This document shows, in pieces, positions 32,630 to 43,770 of a stretch of DNA of 64,000 bases. Under the pieces are notes generated by a model that saw only the letters and a list, made by a program, of their open reading frames with translations, made no database searches and was not told the DNA's origin. This DNA is from JANNSX01 sp046348995 (GTDB lineage: Bacteria > Pseudomonadota > Alphaproteobacteria > Rhizobiales > Hyphomicrobiaceae). The position numbers and the translations under genes are program-made. The DNA is taken from contig JAXMDB010000005.1 of NCBI GenBank assembly GCA_046348995.1, forward strand, positions 310,001 to 374,000. Direction: 5' to 3'. Numbering within the stretch: the first letter of the stretch is position 1; the number at the start of each line of letters is the position of its first letter.

Positions 32630-33832
32630 ATGGCGACGATCCGGGGAAATAACGGCCGCAATACCCTGTCCGGCACGGCAGCCGCCGATCTCATGTACGG
32701 CGCCAACGGAAATGATGTCCTTTCCGGTGGACTTGGCAACGATATCCTCTGGGGCGGAACCGGCAACGACCGGCTTTCCGGCGGGGCTGGCAACGACAAG
32801 CTCTACGGCGAGGACGGCAACGACCTCCTGATCGGCGGTCTCGGTGCCGATCTGCTCAGTGGTGGCGTTGGCTTCGACACCGTGAGCTACGCCAGCTCGG
32901 CCGCGGGCGTCGCCGTCAATCTGACGGCCAAGACCGCCTCGGGTGGCGAGGCGAGCGGCGACACGCTCGCGTCCATCGAGGCCGTGATCGGCACGAGCCG
33001 CGGCGACTTCCTCACGGGCAGCGCCGTAGGCAACGTGCTCGGCGGATTGGACGGCGCCGATAGCCTGTCGGGACTTGGGGGCAACGACTATCTCGACGGC
33101 GGCGCGGGCAACGACGACCTGTCCGGCGGCGACGACGACGATCTCCTGATCGGCGGCGCGGGCAACGACACGCTGGCCGGCGGTGCGGGCAACGACACCC
33201 TGCGGCCGGGCGCGGGCATCGACAGCATCGACGGTGGCGCCGGCGTCAACACGCTCGACTACTCGGATGCTTCGGGCGGCATCTTCCTCCTGCTCGAGTC
33301 GGGCACGACCGGGGGCGCGGCCTTCGGCGATACCTTCACGAATATTCAGAACCTGATCGGCTCCGCCCACAACGACGTCATCACGGCGCGGTCTTCGGGA
33401 TCGGGCGGGATCATCGACGGCGGCGCTGGCGACGACACGCTGATGGCGGGCCAGGCCGACGGCGAGCGGCTGATCGGCGGCTACGGCAACGACCAGCTGA
33501 TTGCGGCCGCCGACAGTGCCGACGAGATCGAGCTGCAACGCGACCACGGTGCCGACTACATCCTGAGCTTCGACGCGAGCAACGCTGTTCCCGGTCTGCG
33601 CGATACGCTGGTCGTCAGCGGCGATGCCTTCGGTTTCGGCAGTGCGCTCGACCCATCCGAGCTCGTCAGCGTGCTCGATGGCGCAGGGCCCCAATTCCTG
33701 CAGCAGGCCGTAGGCGGCGATCTCATGCTGTATTTCGACGCCGATGGCGAGGCCGGCCTCTACGGGCTGGCGCTGGTGGCGCGCTTGAGCGGACTCTCGA
33801 GCCTCACCGTCGACAGCTTCCGCATCATCTGA
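32630..33832 (+). CDS. RTX calcium-binding repeat protein, type I secretion substrate
   Basis: A 400-residue protein without an N-terminal signal peptide. It is built of GGxGxDxUx nonapeptides in two or three blocks (about residues 12-75, 130-205 and 255-290), which bind Ca2+ outside the cell as parallel beta rolls. The C-terminal 110 residues have the usual RTX end: ADYILSFDASNAVPGLRDTL and DLMLYFDADGEAG. They should hold the uncleaved type I secretion signal. No catalytic domain is visible, so it may be structural, adhesive or calcium-buffering. The likely exporter is encoded at 43771-46964. Confidence 0.93.
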   Translation: MATIRGNNGRNTLSGTAAADLMYGANGNDVLSGGLGNDILWGGTGNDRLSGGAGNDKLYGEDGNDLLIGGLGADLLSGGVGFDTVSYASSAAGVAVNLTAKTASGGEASGDTLASIEAVIGTSRGDFLTGSAVGNVLGGLDGADSLSGLGGNDYLDGGAGNDDLSGGDDDDLLIGGAGNDTLAGGAGNDTLRPGAGIDSIDGGAGVNTLDYSDASGGIFLLLESGTTGGAAFGDTFTNIQNLIGSAHNDVITARSSGSGGIIDGGAGDDTLMAGQADGERLIGGYGNDQLIAAADSADEIELQRDHGADYILSFDASNAVPGLRDTLVVSGDAFGFGSALDPSELVSVLDGAGPQFLQQAVGGDLMLYFDADGEAGLYGLALVARLSGLSSLTVDSFRII

Positions 33833-33878
33833 GCGGCAAAAGAGCCTGCCAATCGGCCAGCCGGCTTCTGTCGGGAGC

Positions 33879-34253
33879 TCAGCTCTCGGCGGGGGCCGGT
33901 GTGCGTTGGCGGGCGCGGCCGAAGCTCGCCTGGCCGGACGCGTCGCCATTCTCGGCCGCGCTCACGGACCGCGCCTCGTAGGCCGAGCGGCGCGGCGGCT
34001 GGATGTTCTGCTCGAGCACCATGTCGATCGGGCCGCCCGTCATGATGAGATGCTCGACGCCGTCGCGATAGATGAGCATGAGCTTGCGACGGCCATCCAC
34101 ATTGACGGTCTCGCTGACTCCGATGCGCCGCTCGGGCCGCTGGCCGAAGATCGCCTCGCTCACCGCTCCGCTCGGCAGATAGCCGCGCAACAGCCAAGCC
34201 CCCATGCCGAGCAGCGCCACGACGATCAAGATCCCAGCAATCCATTCCAGCAT
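33879..34253 (-). CDS. FliO-like small membrane protein
   Basis: A 124-residue protein with one N-terminal membrane helix (about residues 3-24) and a small soluble domain. The segment VDGRRKLMLIYRDGVEHLIMTGGPIDMVLE matches the FliO/MopB domain (quoted as start VDGRRKLMLI, end GGPIDMVLE). The last 35 residues are disordered. FliO helps build the flagellar export gate, but no other flagellar genes are here; proteins like this often sit beside cckA in Rhizobiales in my recollection. It is divergent from cckA. Confidence 0.65.
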   Translation of the reverse strand: MLEWIAGILIVVALLGMGAWLLRGYLPSGAVSEAIFGQRPERRIGVSETVNVDGRRKLMLIYRDGVEHLIMTGGPIDMVLEQNIQPPRRSAYEARSVSAAENGDASGQASFGRARQRTPAPAES

Positions 34254-34506
34254 GGCCTACCCCGAGAAAGTTTCGAGCCCTCGCCTGAAGGCGATTCGCT
34301 CGGTTTTGAGGAAGCTTAGACGAGCGGCGGCATCCTCACCACTGCATTGATTTCCCATCCACCGCGGGGATTTCACTCCACCTTAACCCTAAGACCGCAT
34401 TCTTCTCCGCAGCGGAACGGGACGGTGGCCCCGGACCGTGGCCCGATGAAGGCGGTACCGGCAGCCGGTACATCCGATCGGGATCGAATCGGTTTAGTTG
34501 TGTTGC

Positions 34507-37032
<2,526 letters not shown>

Positions 37033-37033
37033 C

Positions 37034-37237
37034 GCACGCTCAGGCGAAGTGGGCTCCGGTTCGCCGTAAGAGCGTGCGCCAAGCCAAAGGCGGCACGCTC
37101 AGGCGAAGTGGGCACCGGTTCGCCGTCCGAGCGTGCGCCAAGCCAAAGCGCGGCACGCTCATGCGAAGTGGGCACCGGTTCGCCGTCCGAGCGTGCGCCG
37201 GCCAAAGCTCGGCACGCTCAGGCGAAGTGGGTACCGG
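37034..37237 (+). repeat. Tandem 59-60 bp hairpin repeats after cckA
   Basis: Units begin at 37034, 37093, 37153 and 37212 (the last is partial), so the period is 59-60 bases and there are about 3.4 copies. Each full unit folds into the same hairpin: outer stem GCACGCTC with GAGCGTGC, inner stem GGCGAA with TTCGCC, and a GTGGGCACCGG core. The block starts 2 bases after the cckA stop. Copies differ by a few single bases. The core resembles short palindromic repeats scattered through Rhizobiales genomes. Confidence 0.92.
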
Positions 37238-37355
37238 ATGTGAACGGCCGTTCAGGGCACTGGAGATGAACAAACGCGTGGCTTGAGGAGGCCGCGTTCC
37301 GCCCACATATCCTGGCTATCGAAACAACAAGAACGCGATGACGGGAGGAACGGCC

Positions 37356-37691
37356 ATGACAACCAAGATCAGAACAGCGCTCGCAGCAGCCCTGACGGCG
37401 GCGGCGCTCGTGTCTGGAGCAGGCGCGGCGCTGGCAGGTGATCCCGTGGGCGACGCCCACGTCGCCTACCTGAACAAGGCGGTCTTCAAGCACGACTCCT
37501 GCGACAGCCTCTGGTACTTCCGCAATCAGATCTTCTCGGAGGCCGGCTACTGCTTCAAGACCGATCGCGCCATCCAGGCCTTCGGCAACGACGGCTGCGT
37601 GTCGGGGAGCTACTCGATCCTCAACAAATACGAGCGGGCCAACGTCACCATGCTCAAGTCGATCGAGCAGGCGAAGGGTTGCGACTACTGA
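37356..37691 (+). CDS. Secreted protein with YARHG-like domain
   Basis: A 111-residue exported protein. The signal peptide is clear (MTTKIRTALAAALTAAALV, cleavage near ALAGDP). The mature part has CDSLWYFRNQIFSEAGYCF and IQAFGNDGC, which fits the YARHG pattern (Trp-Tyr-x-Arg-Asn ... Gly-Tyr-Cys-Phe). Five cysteines are present, so one or two disulfides are likely. The ATG at 37356 follows GGGAGGA; the one at 37338 would put that site inside the gene. YARHG domains are extracellular and of unknown function. Confidence 0.75.
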   Translation: MTTKIRTALAAALTAAALVSGAGAALAGDPVGDAHVAYLNKAVFKHDSCDSLWYFRNQIFSEAGYCFKTDRAIQAFGNDGCVSGSYSILNKYERANVTMLKSIEQAKGCDY

Positions 37692-37738
37692 CGCTTTTCC
37701 GGCCGTCTCGTCCCCCCAAGGACGGCCTAACCGAAGAA

Positions 37739-37767
37739 GCCCGCCGATCCCCCCGGCGGGCTTTTTT
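37739..37767 (+). terminator. Intrinsic terminator
   Basis: Eight-base GC stem (37739-37746 with 37754-37761) followed by six T. It ends the YARHG-like gene before the recA promoter. Confidence 0.9.
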
Positions 37768-37818
37768 GCATTTAATCTCCCTTTCCGATCCCGGTTTGTT
37801 CTTTTTCATTGCGAACGA

Positions 37819-37833
37819 GAACAAAATGTGTAC
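37819..37833 (+). promoter_or_regulatory. LexA (SOS) box of recA
   Basis: GAAC, seven bases, GTAC: one mismatch to the alphaproteobacterial LexA site GAAC-N7-GAAC, placed 60-75 bases before the recA start. Confidence 0.6.
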
Positions 37834-37895
37834 ATTGAGGCTAGGGCTGGGGGATAGTTAATCCCCCCGATTCGTGGAATAAGGGAGCAATTCCG

Positions 37896-39038
37896 ATGCA
37901 GAAGGCCGATCTCAGGGTCGTCGAAGGGGGTGGCATGGACAAGCAGAAGGCGCTCGATGCGGCCTTGGCCCAGATCGAGAAGCACTTCGGCAAGGGCTCG
38001 ATCATGCGCTTGGGCCAGAGCGAGTCGATCGAGATCGAGGCTATTCCAACGGGCTCGCTCAGCCTCGACATCGCCCTTGGCATCGGCGGTCTCCCCAAGG
38101 GCCGCATCGTCGAGATCTATGGCCCGGAGAGCTCCGGCAAGACGACGCTTGCGCTCTCGGTTATCGCCGAGGCCCAGAAGGCCGGCGGCATCTGCGCCTT
38201 CGTCGATGCCGAGCATGCGCTCGATCCCGTCTATGCGAGGAAGCTCGGCGTCAAGGTCGAGGAGTTGCTCATTTCCCAGCCCGACACGGGCGAGCAGGCG
38301 CTCGAGATCACCGATACGCTGGTGCGCTCGGGCGCGGTCGATGTGCTGGTGGTCGATTCGGTCGCCGCCTTGACGCCGAAGGCCGAGCTCGAGGGCGAGA
38401 TGGGCGACAGTCTGCCCGGCTTGCAGGCTCGCCTCATGAGCCAGGCGCTGAGGAAGCTCACCGGTTCGATCTCCAAGTCGAATACCATGGTGATCTTCAT
38501 CAACCAGATCCGCATGAAGATCGGCATCATGTTCGGCAATCCCGAGACGACGACGGGCGGCAACGCGTTGAAGTTCTACGCCTCCGTGCGTTTGGACATC
38601 CGCCGCATCGGCCAGATCAAGGATCGCGAGGAGCCGGTCGGCAACCAGACCCGCGTCAAGGTCGTCAAGAACAAGGTGGCGCCGCCCTTCAAGCAGGTCG
38701 AGTTCGACATCATGTACGGCGAGGGCATCTCCAAAACGGGAGAGCTCATCGATTTGGGCGCCAAGGCCGGCATCGTCGAGAAGTCGGGATCGTGGATTTC
38801 CTTCAACGGCGAGCGCATCGGCCAGGGTCGCGACAACGCCAAGGCTTTCTTGAAGGAGCATCCCAAGGTCGCCGCCGATATCGAGCGGGCGATCCGCCAC
38901 AATGCCGGCCTCTTGACCGACAAGCTGCTGGCCAACCCGGAGCCCGATGCCGACGGCGTGGAGCCGGACGACGAGGAGATCGACGCCGAGACCGGTGAGG
39001 TCACGGCGAAGAAGGGCGGCAAGAAGGGGCGGGGTTGA
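37896..39038 (+). CDS. recA: Recombinase RecA
   Basis: A 380-residue recombinase. Walker A is GPESSGKTT and Walker B VDVLVVDSVAAL. The DNA-binding loop L1 region is EGEMGDSLPGLQARL and L2 FGNPETTTGGNALKF. The acidic C-terminal tail (EPDDEEIDAETGE) ends in a basic GKKGRG. RecA does strand exchange and activates LexA self-cleavage. The first 13 residues form a short extension; MDKQKALDAAL at 37935 is the usual start in relatives, so the true start may be there. A terminator follows, so recA is a single-gene unit. Confidence 0.97.
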   Translation: MQKADLRVVEGGGMDKQKALDAALAQIEKHFGKGSIMRLGQSESIEIEAIPTGSLSLDIALGIGGLPKGRIVEIYGPESSGKTTLALSVIAEAQKAGGICAFVDAEHALDPVYARKLGVKVEELLISQPDTGEQALEITDTLVRSGAVDVLVVDSVAALTPKAELEGEMGDSLPGLQARLMSQALRKLTGSISKSNTMVIFINQIRMKIGIMFGNPETTTGGNALKFYASVRLDIRRIGQIKDREEPVGNQTRVKVVKNKVAPPFKQVEFDIMYGEGISKTGELIDLGAKAGIVEKSGSWISFNGERIGQGRDNAKAFLKEHPKVAADIERAIRHNAGLLTDKLLANPEPDADGVEPDDEEIDAETGEVTAKKGGKKGRG

Positions 39039-39096
39039 TCGCCTCACCTGTCGCGGCTCGCTCCTGGACAGGACCGATGCCCTTTGCTTAAGAGAA

Positions 39097-39134
39097 GGCG
39101 CCTTGGCCGAAAGGTCGGGGCGCCGTCGGTTTTT
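39097..39134 (+). terminator. Intrinsic terminator after recA
   Basis: A continuous 12-bp stem with several G-T pairs closes on a GAAA tetraloop (39097-39108 with 39113-39124), followed five bases later by five T. Confidence 0.65.
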
Positions 39135-39243
39135 CTGGGGCAGGGCTCCGGCTGAGGCGCAATCGCCTCGGCGTCCGATGGTCGGCTGCGCCGGCGAGAG
39201 CCGAAGCAAGCCCGAAGTCCGAATGAGCGAGGCGAGCATTCCC

Positions 39244-41919
39244 ATGACCGGCGTCAACGAGATCCGTACTGCCTTCCTGTCGTTCTTTCAGAAGAACGGC
39301 CACGAGATCGTCGCCTCGAGCCCGCTCGTGCCGCGCAACGATCCGACGCTGATGTTCGCCAACTCCGGAATGGTGCAGTTCAAGAACGTCTTCACCGGCA
39401 TCGAGACGCGCCCCTACAAGCGCGCGACGACCGCGCAGAAATGCGTGCGCGCGGGCGGCAAGCACAACGATCTCGACAATGTCGGCTATACGGCGCGCCA
39501 CCACACGTTCTTCGAGATGCTCGGCAACTTCTCCTTCGGCGACTACTTCAAGGAGAACGCGATCCCCTTCGCCTGGAACCTCCTTACGAAGGATTTCGGC
39601 CTGGACCCCAAGCGTCTCCTCGTCACCGTCTATTCCGATGACGATCAGGCTGCCCAAATCTGGAAGAAAGTTGCGGGTTTCTCGGACGATCGGATCATCC
39701 GCATCTCGACCTCCGACAACTTCTGGCGCATGGGCGACGTCGGCCCCTGCGGACCGTGCTCGGAAATCTTCTTCGACCACGGCGACAAGATCCCGGGCGG
39801 TCCTCCCGGCAGCGCGGAGGCCGACGGCGATCGCTTCATCGAGATCTGGAACCTCGTGTTCATGCAGTTCGAGGAGCGGGGCCCCGGCGATCGCGTCGAT
39901 CTGCCCCGGCCCTCGATCGACACCGGCATGGGTCTCGAGCGCATCGCGGCCGTCCTCCAGGGCGTGCACGACAACTACGACATCGATCTGTTCCGCGCGC
40001 TGATCGCGGCTTCCGTCGAGGCGACCGGCGTCGAGGCCCAAGGCAAGAACCGGGCGAGCCACCGCGTCATCGCCGACCACTTGCGCGCGTCGAGCTTCCT
40101 CATCGCCGACGGCGTGCTGCCGTCGAACGAGGGCCGCGGCTACGTGCTGCGCCGGATCATGCGCCGTGCCATGCGGCACGCGCATCTGCTCGGCGCCAAG
40201 GAGCCGCTGCTCTGGCGGCTCGTGCCGGTGCTCCAGCGCGAGATGGCGCAGGCCTACCCCGAGCTCACGCGTGCCGGCGCCCTCATTACCGAGACGCTGA
40301 AGCTGGAAGAGACGCGCTTCCGCAAGACGCTCGATCGCGGCTTGTCCCTCCTCGACGAGGCGACGGGCAAGCTCGGCACAGGTGACAAGCTTGGCGGCGA
40401 CGTCGCCTTCAAGCTCTACGACACCTATGGCTTTCCGTATGACCTGACCGAGGATGCGCTGCGTCCGCGCGGCATCGGCGTCGATCGCCAAGGCTTTGAG
40501 ACGGCGATGGAGAAGCAGCGGGCGGATGCGCGCAAGGCCTGGGCGGGGTCGGGCGAGGCCGCGACCGAGACGATCTGGTTCGGCCTGCGCGAGAAAGTCG
40601 GCGCGACCGAGTTCCTGGGCTACGACACCGAGACGGCGGAAGGCGAGATCCGCGCCCTCGTCAAGGACGGCAAGGAGGTCACGAGCCTTGCCCAGGGAGA
40701 CGAAGGCGCCATCGTCGTCAATCAGACACCGTTCTACGGCGAGAGCGGCGGCCAGGTCGGCGATCAGGGCGTCATACGCGCCGGCAAGGCGGGCGTGTTC
40801 CGCGTCACCGACGTCGAGAAGAAGGCGGGCGATCTCTGGGTGCACCGCGGCACCGTCGAGCAGGGCCCGATCGCGATCGGCGATCAGGCGATCCTCGAGG
40901 TCGATGCTGCGCGCCGCACGGCGACGCGGGCCAATCATTCGGCGACGCATCTTCTTCACGAGGCGCTGAGGGAGATACTCGGCGCGCACGTCGCGCAGAA
41001 GGGCTCGCTCGTCGCACCCGATCGGCTGCGCTTCGACTTCTCGCATCCCAAACCCATCTCGGCCGAGGAGCTCGCAGAGGTCGAGGCGATGGCGAACGCC
41101 ATTATCCGGCAGAACGCTCCCGTCGAGACGCATCTCATGGATCGCGAGGAGGCGATGAAGTCCGGCGCCATGGCGCTGTTCGGCGAGAAGTACGGCGAGG
41201 AGGTGCGCGTCGTTCGCATGGGCACCGCGAAGGCAGGTCCGAAAGCCGGCAAGGCCTACTCGGTCGAGCTGTGCGGCGGCACGCATGTCAGGCGCACGGG
41301 CGATATCGGCGTCGTGCGCGTCGTCGGCGAAAGTGCGGTTGCGGCCGGCGTCCGGCGACTCGAGGCGCTGACGGCGGACGGCGCGCGCAAGCATTTGGCC
41401 GAGCAGGACGAGCGCGTCCGGGCCATAGCGAGCCTGTTGCGCGCACGCCCCGACGAGCTCGTCGGCCGCATCGAGAGTTTGCTGGACGAGCGTAAACAGC
41501 TCGAGCGCCAGCTCGCTGACGCGCGCCGTCAGGCGGCGATGGGCGGCGGTGGTGGTGCCGGCCCGAGCACGGCCGGCGTCTCCGAGATCAACGGCACGAA
41601 GGTGATGGCGCGCGCCATCAAGGGCATTCCCTCCAAGGATCTGCGCAGCCTCGTCGACGACGGCAAGACGCAGCTCGGCTCCGGCATCGTCGCCATCGTC
41701 GGCGTGTCGGAGGACGGCCGCGCCGGTGTCGCCGTCGGCGTCACCGACGACCTCAAGGGTAAATTCAACGCCGTCGATCTCGTCCGCGTCGCCGCCGAGG
41801 CGATGGGCGGCAAAGGCGGCGGCGGCCGCCCCGACATGGCGCAAGCCGGTGGTCCGGACGGATCGAAAGCGGATGCGGCCGTCGAAGCCGTGCTCGCGGC
41901 GGTGAGGGCCAAAGCCTAG
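39244..41919 (+). CDS. alaS: Alanyl-tRNA synthetase
   Basis: An 891-residue class II synthetase. Catalytic domain motifs include MFANSGMVQFKNVFTG, the Rhizobiales-typical HHTFFEMLGNFSFGDYF and a motif 3 region near DTGMGLERIA. The editing domain has HSATHLLHEAL and CGGTHVRRTGDIG, which hold the zinc-binding His/Cys residues that clear mischarged Ser/Gly-tRNA. The C-terminal coiled coil and C-Ala domain are present, so length is normal. I prefer the ATG at 39244 (MTGVNEIRTAFL); 39223 in the same frame is the alternative. The stop overlaps the stop of the minus-strand gene by 4 bases. Confidence 0.96.
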   Translation: MTGVNEIRTAFLSFFQKNGHEIVASSPLVPRNDPTLMFANSGMVQFKNVFTGIETRPYKRATTAQKCVRAGGKHNDLDNVGYTARHHTFFEMLGNFSFGDYFKENAIPFAWNLLTKDFGLDPKRLLVTVYSDDDQAAQIWKKVAGFSDDRIIRISTSDNFWRMGDVGPCGPCSEIFFDHGDKIPGGPPGSAEADGDRFIEIWNLVFMQFEERGPGDRVDLPRPSIDTGMGLERIAAVLQGVHDNYDIDLFRALIAASVEATGVEAQGKNRASHRVIADHLRASSFLIADGVLPSNEGRGYVLRRIMRRAMRHAHLLGAKEPLLWRLVPVLQREMAQAYPELTRAGALITETLKLEETRFRKTLDRGLSLLDEATGKLGTGDKLGGDVAFKLYDTYGFPYDLTEDALRPRGIGVDRQGFETAMEKQRADARKAWAGSGEAATETIWFGLREKVGATEFLGYDTETAEGEIRALVKDGKEVTSLAQGDEGAIVVNQTPFYGESGGQVGDQGVIRAGKAGVFRVTDVEKKAGDLWVHRGTVEQGPIAIGDQAILEVDAARRTATRANHSATHLLHEALREILGAHVAQKGSLVAPDRLRFDFSHPKPISAEELAEVEAMANAIIRQNAPVETHLMDREEAMKSGAMALFGEKYGEEVRVVRMGTAKAGPKAGKAYSVELCGGTHVRRTGDIGVVRVVGESAVAAGVRRLEALTADGARKHLAEQDERVRAIASLLRARPDELVGRIESLLDERKQLERQLADARRQAAMGGGGGAGPSTAGVSEINGTKVMARAIKGIPSKDLRSLVDDGKTQLGSGIVAIVGVSEDGRAGVAVGVTDDLKGKFNAVDLVRVAAEAMGGKGGGGRPDMAQAGGPDGSKADAAVEAVLAAVRAKA

Positions 41920-42665
41920 AGCAACGCCGCCGTCGCCAGCATGGCGGCCGGAAGAGCCCACTTAAGCACGGCGGCCGTGCCATCGATCGTACGCAGCGTG
42001 ACGTGGCGCGCGCGACCGAAGCGGCGATAGGGCTGGGAAAGAACGCGGGTGAGAAGGCTCGCCCGCCGATCGCCGAGCGACGCATACGCCTGACCCAGGC
42101 GCGCGGGATCACCGAGCCCGGCCGGATCGCGAGCGTCGAGAATGATGCCGTAGTCGGCGTCGAGCAGCTGCGCGCGGCCCTCGAGCTCGGTATGCACGAC
42201 CACATGGCCGTCGTAGCCAGCAACCCAAGACGCGACGCCGTGGGTGGAGAGCAGCCGATGCAGGCACCACGCATGCTGCGAGCACAGCCCTGTGCCGCGC
42301 CGCAGAATCTCGCGTGGCCGCTGAAACTCGTAGAGCTTGAAGACGCCGATGCCGGCGGTGCCGAGCAGCCAGAGCACCCAGTTGTGGCAGAAGCGGACCG
42401 TCGGTCCCGTGGGTACGGTGTAGTGAATGAGATATGCGTGGATGCCCTGCGTCAGGCGGTGCGCGAAAGCGAGTGGGCTCTCGTCCGCACGGCGCGCGAT
42501 GGCGGTCGGCAGGATGTCGGTGTGGCGGCCATAGACCGGATCGGCACGGCGCTGTTCGGGCACGGCGGTCGCGACGAGGTCGTCACGAAACACCCCGGCG
42601 ACATTCGCTGCCAACAGCATCAAGGCGACGGCGCCGAGGGCGATGGCGTAGGGATTATCCGGCAT
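41916..42665 (-). CDS. Membrane-anchored transglutaminase-like protein
   Basis: A 249-residue protein with a membrane helix at each end (about residues 5-24 and 230-248). The middle has a transglutaminase/papain-like triad: cysteine in RGTGLCSQHAWCLH, histidine in YDGHVVVHTE and aspartate in LLDADYG. Such domains act as proteases, amidases or cross-linking enzymes; the substrate is not known. The gene starts 11 bases after the methyltransferase gene stops, so they form one operon. Helix placement suggests a domain next to the membrane; the side is uncertain. Confidence 0.75.
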   Translation of the reverse strand: MPDNPYAIALGAVALMLLAANVAGVFRDDLVATAVPEQRRADPVYGRHTDILPTAIARRADESPLAFAHRLTQGIHAYLIHYTVPTGPTVRFCHNWVLWLLGTAGIGVFKLYEFQRPREILRRGTGLCSQHAWCLHRLLSTHGVASWVAGYDGHVVVHTELEGRAQLLDADYGIILDARDPAGLGDPARLGQAYASLGDRRASLLTRVLSQPYRRFGRARHVTLRTIDGTAAVLKWALPAAMLATAALL

Positions 42666-42676
42666 CGGCGGATGCT

Positions 42677-43429
42677 CTACCGGCGATCGATGCCCGATTT
42701 CGACATGAGAACGGCATACGGCACCTCGACCGCTCCACATTTGGCAAACAAGGCCGCGACGCGGGCCCGCTTCATCGCATGCTGCGGACGGTCGTTGAGG
42801 CCGATGAGCACGCGTCCGTCCGGCTCGAGATGACGCCCGGACAATTCCCCGAGGAGCCAATCCCATTCAGCCTCCCCCCAGACATCGCCGGGGGTGTGAT
42901 CGAACATGACCTGCAACGCGGTGACGGCCGAGAACCGCCGGCCGAGGTCGGGCAGGGGCTTGCCGGCCTCGATCCGGTGTACGGTGCGATCGACGCCGAG
43001 CACGCCGATGAGCGCGTCATAGAGGGGCTGTCCGGCCAAGTCGATCGCCTTTGCCTCGTGCCCGAGGTACCCGCACACGAAGGGGAGGAACCCGGCCCCC
43101 GTGCCCAGATCGAGCGTCCGCTTGCCGCGACTGCGATCGAGACCGAGACTGATGGCATGTGCGGCAGCTCTGGCGAGCGGCGCGCCGATCGACAAGTACT
43201 TCTGCTTGCCGACCTTACGGTCGGCCGCCGCGATGCGTGCCGCCGCCTCTCTGAGCGCCGCCATGTCGATGGTCTTCATGGCTTTCGCAGCCAGCTGCAT
43301 CGCCGGCCGGCCGCCATACGAGTTCGACACGATCTCCCGGATGTCGCGGCGTGGCCCGGCGTGCCAAAGCGTGTACACGAGGTCGGCGTTCGCTGCCGTC
43401 CGGAACGCTGTCGTCAGCCTGTGCGACAT
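42677..43429 (-). CDS. Class I SAM-dependent methyltransferase
   Basis: A 250-residue protein. Motif I is RTLDLGTGAGFLPF at about residue 105, followed by an acidic residue at the end of strand 2 (AIDLAG), which fits SAM binding. The N-terminal 95 residues are helical and family-specific. It resembles methyltransferases that act on small molecules or lipids more than rRNA enzymes, but I cannot name the substrate. It is the first gene of a two-gene operon with the transglutaminase-like gene and is divergent from the type I secretion genes. Confidence 0.8.
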   Translation of the reverse strand: MSHRLTTAFRTAANADLVYTLWHAGPRRDIREIVSNSYGGRPAMQLAAKAMKTIDMAALREAAARIAAADRKVGKQKYLSIGAPLARAAAHAISLGLDRSRGKRTLDLGTGAGFLPFVCGYLGHEAKAIDLAGQPLYDALIGVLGVDRTVHRIEAGKPLPDLGRRFSAVTALQVMFDHTPGDVWGEAEWDWLLGELSGRHLEPDGRVLIGLNDRPQHAMKRARVAALFAKCGAVEVPYAVLMSKSGIDRR

Positions 43430-43770
43430 GGAGCGAGCCCACCTGTTGTCCCGAGTATGAAGCCGCCCGCGCGGCTAACATCCCGAGGCGAACGCTCGCC
43501 GCAACATGCGACATCGGACAAGTGGCGGCAAGCGGAAGGGAGAACGGCCGTGAACGCCGCACAGACGTCTTACCTTCCCCTCGACCGGCGCGTCAGCGAG
43601 GGTGCAACGGCAACTTGATCCGCGTTCGTGGTTAACGACTTGTGAGCAATCATGCTAGCATAGTCGCGCCCGAAGAACCGGCGGCGGCCAACCCGCCGGT
43701 CAGCCTCTCGGCGTGAGAAGCGAACAGCGGCGCTCGCCTGTCCGAGCGACGGTCCTGAAGGAAACGTCGA

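Noticed and set aside
37034..37237. Possible CRISPR array
   Set aside because: The units are nearly identical over their full 59-60 bases with no unique spacers, and there are no cas genes.
39088..41961. 957-codon minus-strand open frame opposite alaS
   Set aside because: It is a complete shadow of a conserved synthetase.
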